64,000 bases of DNA from the NCBI GenBank assembly GCA_000224765.2, contig AGAU01000064.1, positions 1-64,000 of the forward strand. Direction: 5' to 3'. Positions within the stretch are counted from its first letter, which is position 1, and every line of letters begins with the position of its first letter. This DNA is from SAR324 cluster bacterium JCVI-SC AAA005. Lineage in GTDB: Bacteria; SAR324; NAC60-12. The notes under the pieces are model-generated. The model did not search any database. It was not told the DNA's origin and saw nothing but the letters and a program-made list of their open reading frames with translations. Position numbers and translations under genes: made by a program. Below, piece by piece: positions 36,353 to 44,542 of the stretch.

Positions 36353-37438
36353 ATGAGTGAAATACGATTTGTCAATGTGTCCAAACGTTATTTAGATTCG
36401 GTGGAGGTGATCAATTGTTTGAACCTTAAGGTGAAGGAGGGAGAGTTCATGGTCCTCGTGGGACCCTCTGGTTGTGCTAAATCAACTACTCTAAGGATGA
36501 TCGCCGGACTGGAGGATGTGACTTCGGGTGATCTTCTGATCGGAGGTCTACGTGCAAATGATTTAACTCCTGGTCAAAGGAATATCTCGATGGTGTTTCA
36601 ATCCTACGCGCTTTTTCCAAACATGACTGTTCGGGAAAATCTCTCTTTTGGCTTACAGATCCGCAAAACTTCAGGAAAAAAGGTACTGAGTGAAGTCGGG
36701 CGCATCGCTGGAATGCTAGGGTTGGAAGAATTGCTTGATCGAAAACCTAAGCAGCTTTCTGGTGGGCAAGCCCAGAGAGTTGCCTTGGGCAGAGCAATGA
36801 TCCGTCGGCCCTCAGCCTTTCTATTTGATGAACCGCTCTCAAATCTTGATGCAGAACTTCGCGTACAGATGCGAAGTGAGATTTCCCAAATGCAACATGA
36901 ATTAGAGACCACAACGGTCTATGTAACTCATGACCAAGTTGAAGCGATGACGATGGGGGACCGGATAGCAGTGATGAATAAGGGGCAGGTACAACAAGTT
37001 GGGCCGCCGGTCGAACTTTATGAAAAACCGGCTAATCTGTTTGTCGCAGGCTTCATCGGCAGTCCCCGTATGAATCTTCATTCCAAAGAAAGGCTTCTTG
37101 AAGCTAGTGATCAAAATTTGGCAGTGTTGGATGAAAAGCTTGCAAAAGATACTGTTCTAGGGGTTCGTCCCGAACATGTTTTTTTACAAGCTGCTAAGCA
37201 GAAGGATCTCTCTCTGGGGTTGGGTCGAGTTGAGCGGGTAGAGGATCTTGGACACGAAGCATTGGTGAAGCTAATTACTTCCAGTGGATTAGTGCTAACA
37301 GCAAGGATTAATGGAGAAATCCGTCATCAAACTAGTTTGGGTGATCAAGTTCGAATTAGTATTCCGTTTCAACGACTTCATGCATTTTCATCTGGAACTG
37401 GCTTTAGTGTTCCTGAGTTCAACAGCTTCTCCAGATGA
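36353..37438 (+). CDS. Sugar ABC transporter ATPase (MalK/UgpC type)
   Basis: This is the ATPase of the carbohydrate importers, 361 residues, with the nucleotide-binding domain followed by a TOBE-containing regulatory domain (from about 235). The signature is LSGGQAQR and Walker B is AFLFDEPLSNLD. Walker A reads GPSGCAKST: the Gly normally before Lys is Ala. Start is ATG 36353 (an in-frame TTG precedes it). It is the only ATPase near either of the two sugar importers (32-35 kb and 40-43 kb) and may serve both, as MsmX-type ATPases do. Confidence 0.87.
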   Translation: MSEIRFVNVSKRYLDSVEVINCLNLKVKEGEFMVLVGPSGCAKSTTLRMIAGLEDVTSGDLLIGGLRANDLTPGQRNISMVFQSYALFPNMTVRENLSFGLQIRKTSGKKVLSEVGRIAGMLGLEELLDRKPKQLSGGQAQRVALGRAMIRRPSAFLFDEPLSNLDAELRVQMRSEISQMQHELETTTVYVTHDQVEAMTMGDRIAVMNKGQVQQVGPPVELYEKPANLFVAGFIGSPRMNLHSKERLLEASDQNLAVLDEKLAKDTVLGVRPEHVFLQAAKQKDLSLGLGRVERVEDLGHEALVKLITSSGLVLTARINGEIRHQTSLGDQVRISIPFQRLHAFSSGTGFSVPEFNSFSR

Positions 37439-37489
37439 TCTTCCAAAAGCTTTAAAAATTATAAAATTCTTCTCCCAAAAAATAAAAAA

Positions 37490-38548
37490 ATGCAGCATTT
37501 ACGAAGTAAGGAAATCCCTTATGGCTTCCCAACAATTTTTGGTCGTGGGCTAATCGATGAGTTCAAGAATTTTATTAACCCTCCCTTCCTGGTTGTTACC
37601 ATGGAGGACTTATGGCCACTTTTTGGACACCACTTTGATGGAGCAGATTGCCAAACTTATTTCTGTAGCTCAATCGAGCAGGAGAATCTTAATCGTGAAG
37701 CCGAAAATCTTGGCGAAATTCGAGCAATTGTAGGTCTTGGAGGAGGCCAAGCACTCGATGTCGCTAAGTATTTTAGTTGGCGAAAAAACCTCCCGCTCTT
37801 TCAGGCACCCACAGCACTCTCCGTCAATGCGGTCTACGGGCAGCGATCTGGAATTCGCATTGATGGTAAGGTGGTCTATAGAGGCTGGGCAATCCCTCAA
37901 TCAATTTACATTGATTATGATGTCCTGGCATCCTGCCCTCCTGCTTTGAACTGGTCTGGAATCGGAGACATTCTTTGCTTTCATACTGGAGTTTTGGATT
38001 GGCGTTATGCAGAGCGTGAAGGCAAGATCGAAGAAAAATGGCGATATGATGAAGCGCTCGCGCAACAATCATTAAGAAAAGTGAGGGGGATTGTTGAGAA
38101 TATTGACAACATACGGGTGATGAATGACCAGGGGATTGAGGCTTTAGTTGATGGTTTGAAGTGGGGAACAAGCTATCATGGTGCTGGCTGGTGTCCTAGA
38201 CATATTGAGGGCACTGATCATTTCCTTTTTTACACTCTTGAAAAACTAACCGGAAAGAAGTTCTTGCATGGACAGCCTGTTGGACTGGGGGTGATTGTTG
38301 GATCAATGCTTCATGAGGATGGAACTGAGGAAATGTTGGATACCATCTCAAGCATCGGGCTAGACATTCGGCCAGAAGCAATGGGACTTACCTGGGATCA
38401 ACTGGTGGAGGGGCTAAAGCTTTTGCGAAGCTATGTGAACGAAGTTGGTCTCTGGCACTCCATCGCTCACGATGTAAACATCAGCGATGGTTTTATCACA
38501 GACCTGCAAAATCGGCTTAATCAGGCCTACCAGCACAAGAAGAGTTAG
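37490..38548 (+). CDS. Glycerol-1-phosphate-dehydrogenase-like enzyme, paralogue 2
   Basis: This is a 352-residue paralogue of the enzyme at 35227, with GLGGGQALDVAKYFSW, GIGDILCFHTGVLDW, RHIEGTDHFLFYTL and FLHGQPVGLG all preserved, so both copies should bind metal and nucleotide. It follows the ATPase by 51 bases. Two near-parallel dehydrogenases in one transport operon may act on two related polyol phosphates or form a heteromer. No function can be assigned beyond the superfamily. Confidence 0.8.
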   Translation: MQHLRSKEIPYGFPTIFGRGLIDEFKNFINPPFLVVTMEDLWPLFGHHFDGADCQTYFCSSIEQENLNREAENLGEIRAIVGLGGGQALDVAKYFSWRKNLPLFQAPTALSVNAVYGQRSGIRIDGKVVYRGWAIPQSIYIDYDVLASCPPALNWSGIGDILCFHTGVLDWRYAEREGKIEEKWRYDEALAQQSLRKVRGIVENIDNIRVMNDQGIEALVDGLKWGTSYHGAGWCPRHIEGTDHFLFYTLEKLTGKKFLHGQPVGLGVIVGSMLHEDGTEEMLDTISSIGLDIRPEAMGLTWDQLVEGLKLLRSYVNEVGLWHSIAHDVNISDGFITDLQNRLNQAYQHKKS

Positions 38549-38574
38549 CTGCACTGATCACATTCAAAATTGAC

Positions 38575-39546
38575 TCAGCATACTGTTCTTTCATTGACCC
38601 ACTCTCGGGATCTTTCCCAACGATCCCATGAAAGATCTGAGATGGGCTGCATTTCTAAAACAGCTTGTTCCAGATCCGCAAGTTCTCCGTGGCTGTGGAG
38701 CGCAAGATCACAACCCACCTCCAAACATCGCTTAATTCTCTCGGGCATTGTTCCTGAAAGAGACTTCATGAAAAGACAGTCGGTGACAAGAACCCCCTTA
38801 AACCCAATCCAATCACGAATGATCTCACTGATAATTTTGTTTGAAAGGGTCGCTGGCCATTTTTCATCCAGTTCGGGAAATAGAAGGTGACTGGTCATTC
38901 CCCATGGAAGATCAGACAGTATCTGAAAAGGTCGAAAATCCGATTTTTTCAAGAAATCTTCAGTCTCTCGCACAATCGGAAGCTCTTCATGAGGATCTAC
39001 TGAAGCTCGTCCGTAGCCGGGTAGGTGCTTGACCGTTGGAATGACCCCTGCCTCACTTAGCCCGTTAGCACAAGCGCGTGCAAACTTGGCGACATGCTTC
39101 GGATCTGAAGCAAAAGCACGATCTCCAATCACTTCATGAGCATCGGGTATCAGTAAATCCGCGACAGGAGCTGCATTAACGGTAATACCCAACTCCTTTA
39201 ATCCTTTGCCAAGGCGCCAATAATTTTGGTGAATCCTTTTTTGGATAATAACCTCGCTCCCACCTTCTTCAACAAGTGATCTTGCAGAAGGGTAACGCTT
39301 CCATTTAGGTTGTGGCAATCTTTGAACCCGCCCCCCTTCCTCATCAATCAAGATGGCAAGATCATCACGATCACAGACTTCGTGAAATTGATAAACCAAC
39401 CGCTTTATTTGCTTTGGCTCCTTCAGGTTTCTTGCAAAGAGAATGAAGCCAAAGGGAGAGACTCTTCGAAAAAAATCAGCCCATTCTTTCTCAACTTCCA
39501 AACCTGGAATACCAAAAATAATGGGAAGTACTGGTTTTTGATCCAT
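38575..39546 (-). CDS. Glycoside hydrolase family 3, NagZ-like beta-N-acetylhexosaminidase
   Basis: This is a 323-residue single-domain GH3 enzyme without a signal peptide, so cytoplasmic. The NagZ pattern is visible: LIDEEGGRVQRL, then KHLPGYGRASVDPHEELP carrying the His-Asp dyad region, and the catalytic Asp in VTDCLFMKSL. It probably removes N-acetylhexosamine (for example from muropeptides or chitobiose-type sugars). It converges on the dehydrogenase operon and its substrate type supports an amino-sugar theme for this island. Confidence 0.83.
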   Translation of the reverse strand: MDQKPVLPIIFGIPGLEVEKEWADFFRRVSPFGFILFARNLKEPKQIKRLVYQFHEVCDRDDLAILIDEEGGRVQRLPQPKWKRYPSARSLVEEGGSEVIIQKRIHQNYWRLGKGLKELGITVNAAPVADLLIPDAHEVIGDRAFASDPKHVAKFARACANGLSEAGVIPTVKHLPGYGRASVDPHEELPIVRETEDFLKKSDFRPFQILSDLPWGMTSHLLFPELDEKWPATLSNKIISEIIRDWIGFKGVLVTDCLFMKSLSGTMPERIKRCLEVGCDLALHSHGELADLEQAVLEMQPISDLSWDRWERSREWVNERTVC

Positions 39547-39831
39547 GAATTGGAAACTCTAAAATGAATGAAAAGAGCAGGTTGGGGCACTTTGGGAAAC
39601 ATTACAGAGGCATCCCATTCATTGAGCGGAGGCCACAGATATCTTAAAACAATAAAACATAGAATAAATTTAGCAACTTCTGGCCCTTCAAAAAAAAGTT
39701 GTCTGATGAATCGAGTTGTTGTACCTTCCCGCCTGCGATTAAGAGGTGCTCAAAGACACAACTGTGGTCTTTGAGCAAATACGACTTTGGTGAGGAATTT
39801 TTTCTCGCCTCATCTGTTCATTGGAGCTCAC
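39547..39831. other. Intergenic leader of the second sugar importer
   Basis: No gene is visible in these 285 bases between the divergent NagZ-like gene and the next binding-protein gene. The region contains the hairpin at 39747-39777 and must hold promoters for both directions. Confidence 0.4.
39747..39777 (+). promoter_or_regulatory. Strong hairpin in the leader of the second sugar operon
   Basis: A perfect 11-base inverted repeat TGCTCAAAGAC / GTCTTTGAGCA with a nine-base loop ends 55 bases before the ATG at 39832. No T tract follows on either strand. It could be an mRNA 5-prime structure or a regulator-binding palindrome. I do not know which. Confidence 0.5.
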
Positions 39832-41229
39832 ATGAAAAAATCGGAAATTTCACGAAGACGCTTTATTGAATACACGGGTGCAGCAGGTATGGGTATTGGC
39901 CTCAGTTCGGTCTTGCCTCAGATTTCACTTGCCAAAACGGGCATCAAGGTAGCTTCAGGTGCAGCAAATCCTTTGGGATTGGCATCAAACACCCAGGCTG
40001 AGGGCGTTTTCTTCAGTGGTGGATTCGGACACGCGTACATTGAATATGCTGCTGAAATATTTGGAGAAGTTCATCCTGGCAGTAGCATGTCGGTGGAGGG
40101 AATACAGCGAGTTGGAGAACGCTTACGGCCAAGAATCATTGCGGGGAATCCACCTGATGTAATTGACAACAGTGGTGCTGGAAACCTCGATACGGGAGCA
40201 CTGGTTGGAGAAGGGGAATTGATGGATCTTGGACCACTGATGTCAGCGACAGCTCTTGATACTCCTGGCAAAACATTTGGGGAGACCTTGTTTCCAGGGT
40301 CACAAAATTCTGGTCTTTTCGACGGCGTACAGCGATATGTGAATATTGCCTTCACAGTTTTTGGAGTATGGCACAGCAAGTCTCTATTCGATGAGAAGGG
40401 CTGGAATTACCCAACAACCTGGGATGGAATGCTCTCACTTTGCGACACTATCAAAACTTCTGGTATTGCACCATGGACTTACCAAGGAAAGTATCCTCAA
40501 TACATGCTGTTTGGTCTCTTAGAGCCAATTGTTTCCAAGATTGGTGGACCACAAATTTGGAAAGATGTTGATAACTTAGTTCCTAGTGCTTGGGAACACC
40601 CTGCTATGTTGCAAGCGCTGAACATGATGAAGGCCTTGCATGATAACGGTTATATCATGGAAGGTACTCCTGGATTGACCCACACAGAATCTCAGGCGGA
40701 GTGGTTACAGAATAAGGCGGCCTTCATTCCGTGTGGGACCTGGCTGGAAAATGAAATGCGAAGTATTACCCCAGGTGGATTTAATATGGTCATCAAGCCT
40801 GTACCTTCTGATGATGCTTCCAGATTAAGCTGGATTGATGCGAGTTCTGGTGAGCCATTCATGGTCTTTTCCAATGGGAAAAATCCAGTTGCGGGTATGG
40901 AGTTTTTACGCTGCTTGCTGAGCAAGGAGTCAGCGAAGTGGTTCGCACAGAATGTTGGTTCAATCATGCCTGTGGTAGGTGGAGCAGAGGGTGTGGATCT
41001 GAGTTCTGCAATGACCTCTGCACTTGCTGCAGTGGATAATGCAGGACCTAACATCTTAGACAGACCATCCTTCCCAGGCTGGTACTCTGATATCTACAGC
41101 GAAGTCAAGGACAGCATGGGGGCACTACTGACTGGACGTGCAAGTGCAGAAGAATTTATCGAGCGAGTTCAAGGTGCTTCTGACGATGTTCGTGAAGATG
41201 AAGACATTGTTAAGTTTAAGAGAACCTAA
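39832..41229 (+). CDS. Tat-exported sugar-binding protein, NgcE-like
   Basis: This is a periplasmic binding protein of about 465 residues with a twin-arginine signal ISRRRFIEYTGAAGMGIG. ATG 39832 is supported by TTGGAG at 39821-39826; an upstream in-frame start at 39787 would bury the Tat motif. The Tat signal, length and blocks such as GNPPDVIDNSGAG resemble binding proteins for N-acetylglucosamine or chitobiose (NgcE type). A strong hairpin follows the gene. The sugar is inferred from this similarity and the nearby NagZ-like enzyme. Confidence 0.82.
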   Translation: MKKSEISRRRFIEYTGAAGMGIGLSSVLPQISLAKTGIKVASGAANPLGLASNTQAEGVFFSGGFGHAYIEYAAEIFGEVHPGSSMSVEGIQRVGERLRPRIIAGNPPDVIDNSGAGNLDTGALVGEGELMDLGPLMSATALDTPGKTFGETLFPGSQNSGLFDGVQRYVNIAFTVFGVWHSKSLFDEKGWNYPTTWDGMLSLCDTIKTSGIAPWTYQGKYPQYMLFGLLEPIVSKIGGPQIWKDVDNLVPSAWEHPAMLQALNMMKALHDNGYIMEGTPGLTHTESQAEWLQNKAAFIPCGTWLENEMRSITPGGFNMVIKPVPSDDASRLSWIDASSGEPFMVFSNGKNPVAGMEFLRCLLSKESAKWFAQNVGSIMPVVGGAEGVDLSSAMTSALAAVDNAGPNILDRPSFPGWYSDIYSEVKDSMGALLTGRASAEEFIERVQGASDDVREDEDIVKFKRT

Positions 41230-41304
41230 CGATTGAGAACATTGTCTCAAAAAAGTTTCTCTAAAATCCTCTAACTTTGTATGAATTGCTAAGATAGTTC
41301 ACAT

Positions 41305-41337
41305 GGCAGTTGGAACGATCCGCTGATTCCAGCTGCC
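41305..41337 (+). promoter_or_regulatory. Hairpin after NgcE-like gene
   Basis: An 11-base-pair inverted repeat GGCAGTTGGAA / TTCCAGCTGCC (one G-T pair, 11-base loop) lies between the binding protein and its permeases. No T run follows. This matches the placement of hairpins at 10409, 30857 and 33453. Confidence 0.6.
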
Positions 41338-41394
41338 AACCTCCCTTCCTCTGTCGAGGAAATACCTGATCCTCATGATTGAACAGACTCCGTT

Positions 41395-42270
41395 ATGCGT
41401 CGTAACAAGTACGGGATCATCCTCCCTTTTCTAGCTCCTGCACTTATTCTCTATAGCCTATTCGTAATCTATCCATACTCACAGGCAATGTATGTGGCCT
41501 TTACAAAATGGAAAGGCCTTAGAAAGTCTCCGAGATTTGTAGGTCTAGATAACTTTGAAAAAATGCTTGGTGATGATAAATTTTGGAACGCACTCTCCAA
41601 CAATCTGATTTATCTCTTTGTTTTACCAATTGTTACGCTTGGTTTTGCACTGTTCATGGCCTTCATGATTTCACAAAAGGTGCGCTTCAATAATTTTTAT
41701 CGGGTTACCTATTTTTTCCCTCAAGTGATGTCAGTGGTAGCTATCGGAATTCTCTGGAGTTTTGTTTATCATCCAACCATCGGCATCTTTAGTTCACTAC
41801 TAAAAGCGGTAGGAATTAAGAATCCTCCTGTTTGGCTTGGCGATCCTGATACAGCTCTCTGGTCAATCGTGGCGGTAACGGTATGGCAGTCGGCAGGCTT
41901 TTTTATGGTGATTTTCATGGCGGGTATGCTCTCAATACCAAAATCACTTTATGAAGCTGCAGCACTTGATGGGGCAGGTAGAGGGGCAACTTTTTTTCGA
42001 ATTACTTTCCCTTTGCTTTGGGAAAACACTCGTTCCTCGCTCGTTTTTATCACTGTAATAGCGATGGATATGTTTGGCATTACCTTCACGATGACTCAGG
42101 GGGGGCCGGACCGTTCCACTGATGTGCTGGCCACTCTTTTGTACGAGCACGCTTTCTTACATAGTCGTTTTGGGTATGCCACAAGTATAGCGATGGTTTA
42201 CTTCATCATAGTAATCGTGCTGACATTACTAATTTTCCGCGTAACGCGGCGAGAGACGATTGAATTTTAG
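41395..42270 (+). CDS. Sugar ABC transporter permease (MalF type)
   Basis: This is a 291-residue permease with six hydrophobic helices, the N-terminal LPFLAPALILYSLFVIYPY pattern and the EAA loop EAAALDGAGRGATFFRITFP. It lies 165 bases after the NgcE-like gene, beyond a hairpin. Together with the next permease it forms the second sugar importer, which lacks its own ATPase. Confidence 0.9.
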   Translation: MRRNKYGIILPFLAPALILYSLFVIYPYSQAMYVAFTKWKGLRKSPRFVGLDNFEKMLGDDKFWNALSNNLIYLFVLPIVTLGFALFMAFMISQKVRFNNFYRVTYFFPQVMSVVAIGILWSFVYHPTIGIFSSLLKAVGIKNPPVWLGDPDTALWSIVAVTVWQSAGFFMVIFMAGMLSIPKSLYEAAALDGAGRGATFFRITFPLLWENTRSSLVFITVIAMDMFGITFTMTQGGPDRSTDVLATLLYEHAFLHSRFGYATSIAMVYFIIVIVLTLLIFRVTRRETIEF

Positions 42271-42278
42271 GAATTAGC

Positions 42279-43115
42279 ATGTACAAAGTGAGCCGCTGGT
42301 CAGCTGTTTCTACGCAAACGGTGTTGGTTGGATGGGCAGTGATAGTGATTTTTCCGATGATCTGGATGATCTATAGTTCCTTCAAGACTGATCAGGAATT
42401 GTTCTTCAGTCCATGGGCCCCTCCAATGGAATTACAGTGGGATAACTTCGCTAGAGCGTGGACAAAAGCTCATGTGGGAGATTATCTTCTAAATACCCTG
42501 ATTGTTGTTATTCCTGCTCTGCTATTGACGTTAATTATTTCTGCAATGGCAGCTTATGTCTTGGCGCGGTTTGAATTTGTTGGTCGGCGTTTCCTATTTT
42601 ACATGTTTCTTTCTGGAATGCTTTTTCCAGTATTCCTTGCCCTGATACCGCTCTTTAACTTGGTAAATCAATTGAAGATGCTTAACACCTTCCACGGGTT
42701 GATTTTAGTTTACATCGCCTACTCTCTACCCTTCACCATTTTTTTTCTGACAGGCTTCTTCAAGACCCTTCCTACTGAGATCGAAGAATCAGCGATTATG
42801 GACGGTGCTAATCCTTACCAAGTGTTCTTCAAGGTGATGTTGCCAATGGCTTCTCCAGGATTAATCAGCATGGGTATTTTTAACTTTTTGGGGATGTGGA
42901 ACCAGTATGTTTTGCCCTTGGTATTAATCAGTGATGAGAGTAAATATATGCTCTCACAAGGTTTGGCTTTTATGCTGTTCAAGCAATTCTACGAGAATGA
43001 CTGGAGTGCTTTGTTTGCAGCGTTAACGATCATTATGGTCCCTACTTTAATTGTATATATAACTTTTCAAAAACAGATTCAAGATGGTATCACGACAGGT
43101 GCCCTAAAAGGTTGA
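42279..43115 (+). CDS. Sugar ABC transporter permease (MalG type)
   Basis: This is the 278-residue partner permease, with six helices, the EAA-type loop ESAIMDGANPYQVFFKV and the C-terminus GITTGALKG typical of MalG-like proteins. An AGGAA site precedes ATG 42279. No ATPase gene follows; instead a dehydrogenase/epimerase gene starts 33 bases on. Confidence 0.9.
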   Translation: MYKVSRWSAVSTQTVLVGWAVIVIFPMIWMIYSSFKTDQELFFSPWAPPMELQWDNFARAWTKAHVGDYLLNTLIVVIPALLLTLIISAMAAYVLARFEFVGRRFLFYMFLSGMLFPVFLALIPLFNLVNQLKMLNTFHGLILVYIAYSLPFTIFFLTGFFKTLPTEIEESAIMDGANPYQVFFKVMLPMASPGLISMGIFNFLGMWNQYVLPLVLISDESKYMLSQGLAFMLFKQFYENDWSALFAALTIIMVPTLIVYITFQKQIQDGITTGALKG

Positions 43116-43148
43116 TGATACTAATTTTACTTACTTTATGGAAATTGA

Positions 43149-43856
43149 ATGAAAGTTCTTCTCGCAGGGGGCAGTGGTCGGGTAGCAACACTTGTCACTC
43201 CCTTTCTAGCCAATCATCATCAACTGCGTATTTACGATCGTAATCCACCAGCTGATCAGTCGGTGGAATTTCTTCAAGGAGAATTAACCGATCCAGTTGC
43301 TTTAGATAAAGCTGTCGAGGGAATGGAAGCTTTCATTTATCTGGCAATGGGCAGGGAAGACTGGGATACCTGGCAAGGAGTTGACTCTGCTTACGATGTG
43401 AATGTCAAGGGTCTGCATTTCCTATTGAGAAGCGCTCAGGCCGCAGGGATTCAACAAGCGGTTTATTGTAGCAGTATGTCGGTATATGCGGACCTTCGGA
43501 AGCGCTACTTTCAAGATGAGGATATTCCACCAGATGAAACGGAGCTTTATGGTTTCACGAAGTGGATAGGTGAAGAGATTTGCCGCAATGCTTGGCGAAG
43601 ATGGGGAATGCATACTAATGCCCTGCGTCTTTGTCATCCCACCCTGAAAGAAAAGTGGAATCTGGAGACCCGGGAAGGAGTTACTACAATAGCTACAACT
43701 GACGAAGATGTTGCCTCTGCAATGTTGGGAGCACTTGAACTGAAGGCGGGTTTTCAGGCATTTATGATCAGTGGAGACTTTGAGCAGAAGATTATGTGCA
43801 TGGCCAAAGCTGAACGTATGTTGGGTTGGACTCCTAAAGCCCGACCCATCAGATAA
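43149..43856 (+). CDS. NAD-dependent epimerase/dehydratase (extended SDR)
   Basis: This is a cytoplasmic oxidoreductase of 235 residues with a Rossmann motif GGSGRVA at 7-13 and the catalytic pair Tyr-Lys in YGFTK, preceded by the Ser in YCSSMSVY. It is shorter than UDP-sugar epimerases (about 310 residues) and resembles NAD-dependent sugar dehydrogenases such as the uronate dehydrogenase type. It is placed between an amino-sugar-type importer and a set of unknown catabolic enzymes, so it may oxidise or epimerise the imported sugar. Confidence 0.78.
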   Translation: MKVLLAGGSGRVATLVTPFLANHHQLRIYDRNPPADQSVEFLQGELTDPVALDKAVEGMEAFIYLAMGREDWDTWQGVDSAYDVNVKGLHFLLRSAQAAGIQQAVYCSSMSVYADLRKRYFQDEDIPPDETELYGFTKWIGEEICRNAWRRWGMHTNALRLCHPTLKEKWNLETREGVTTIATTDEDVASAMLGALELKAGFQAFMISGDFEQKIMCMAKAERMLGWTPKARPIR

Positions 43857-43946
43857 TGTCCAATTGGCAAATGAAATTCATGCAGATTTGCTTCAATAAA
43901 ATCTTCAATCTGCTGATGAAAACTAACTTCTTGAAGAGAGATAAAA

Positions 43947-44465
43947 ATGGCTTTTTTGGTAAAGAAACGTGGAAAGTTATCCTACTACTATGAGGGTGAA
44001 GATCCTGTCTTATCAGCAATGGTAGTAGAAGAACAGCCTGATGGAGACCTGCGGATTCACTTCTCCGGACTTACTGGAGGGCACTCTGCTACGAAGGTTC
44101 TTCAGTTAGATTCAGTCACCACCATGGAACCTGCGATTGAAGTTCCTCTAGTCTTTCGTTGCTGGGAGCATTGGTTGCGGGAAGCTGGTATTTGTCAGTC
44201 CATTGCTGAAATTGACTTTATAGAGATTCATGCATTTGGAGCTCAACCGAAGTCTCCCAGTCCTCTGTCTGATCCTACAGGGTATCGCAAAGAGCAAGAA
44301 CGAGTTCGTGCTGAATATGCGAAGGCTTACCGCAATTTCTTCAAGGAGAATTGTCCACAAAACGGAGTTCCTGCTCGTTTTACAGTACATGTTGTCGACT
44401 TCCCAGATGAAGCAGCTTCCTATGAATTTTATGGAGTAGGTCTTTTGCAGCAGGATCATGGTTGA
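43947..44465 (+). CDS. Conserved-looking protein of unknown function (172 aa)
   Basis: I do not recognise this protein. It has 172 residues, no signal peptide or membrane segment, and reads like a compact soluble alpha/beta protein: basic N-terminus (FLVKKRGKLSYYYEGEDP), a central IDFIEIHAFG strand, a charged helix (GYRKEQERVRAEYAKAYRNF) and a C-terminal strand with VHVVDFPDEAASYEF. It has a GAGAG-type site and sits in the middle of the operon, before the SelA-like gene, so it is probably a subunit or enzyme of the same pathway. Confidence 0.7.
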   Translation: MAFLVKKRGKLSYYYEGEDPVLSAMVVEEQPDGDLRIHFSGLTGGHSATKVLQLDSVTTMEPAIEVPLVFRCWEHWLREAGICQSIAEIDFIEIHAFGAQPKSPSPLSDPTGYRKEQERVRAEYAKAYRNFFKENCPQNGVPARFTVHVVDFPDEAASYEFYGVGLLQQDHG

Positions 44466-44542
44466 GAAAATTTTGAGAGAAACAGCCTTGATATGATGAA
44501 CATTTATCAAAGCTAAAAATATTTGTTCCCAGAAAGGAATCC

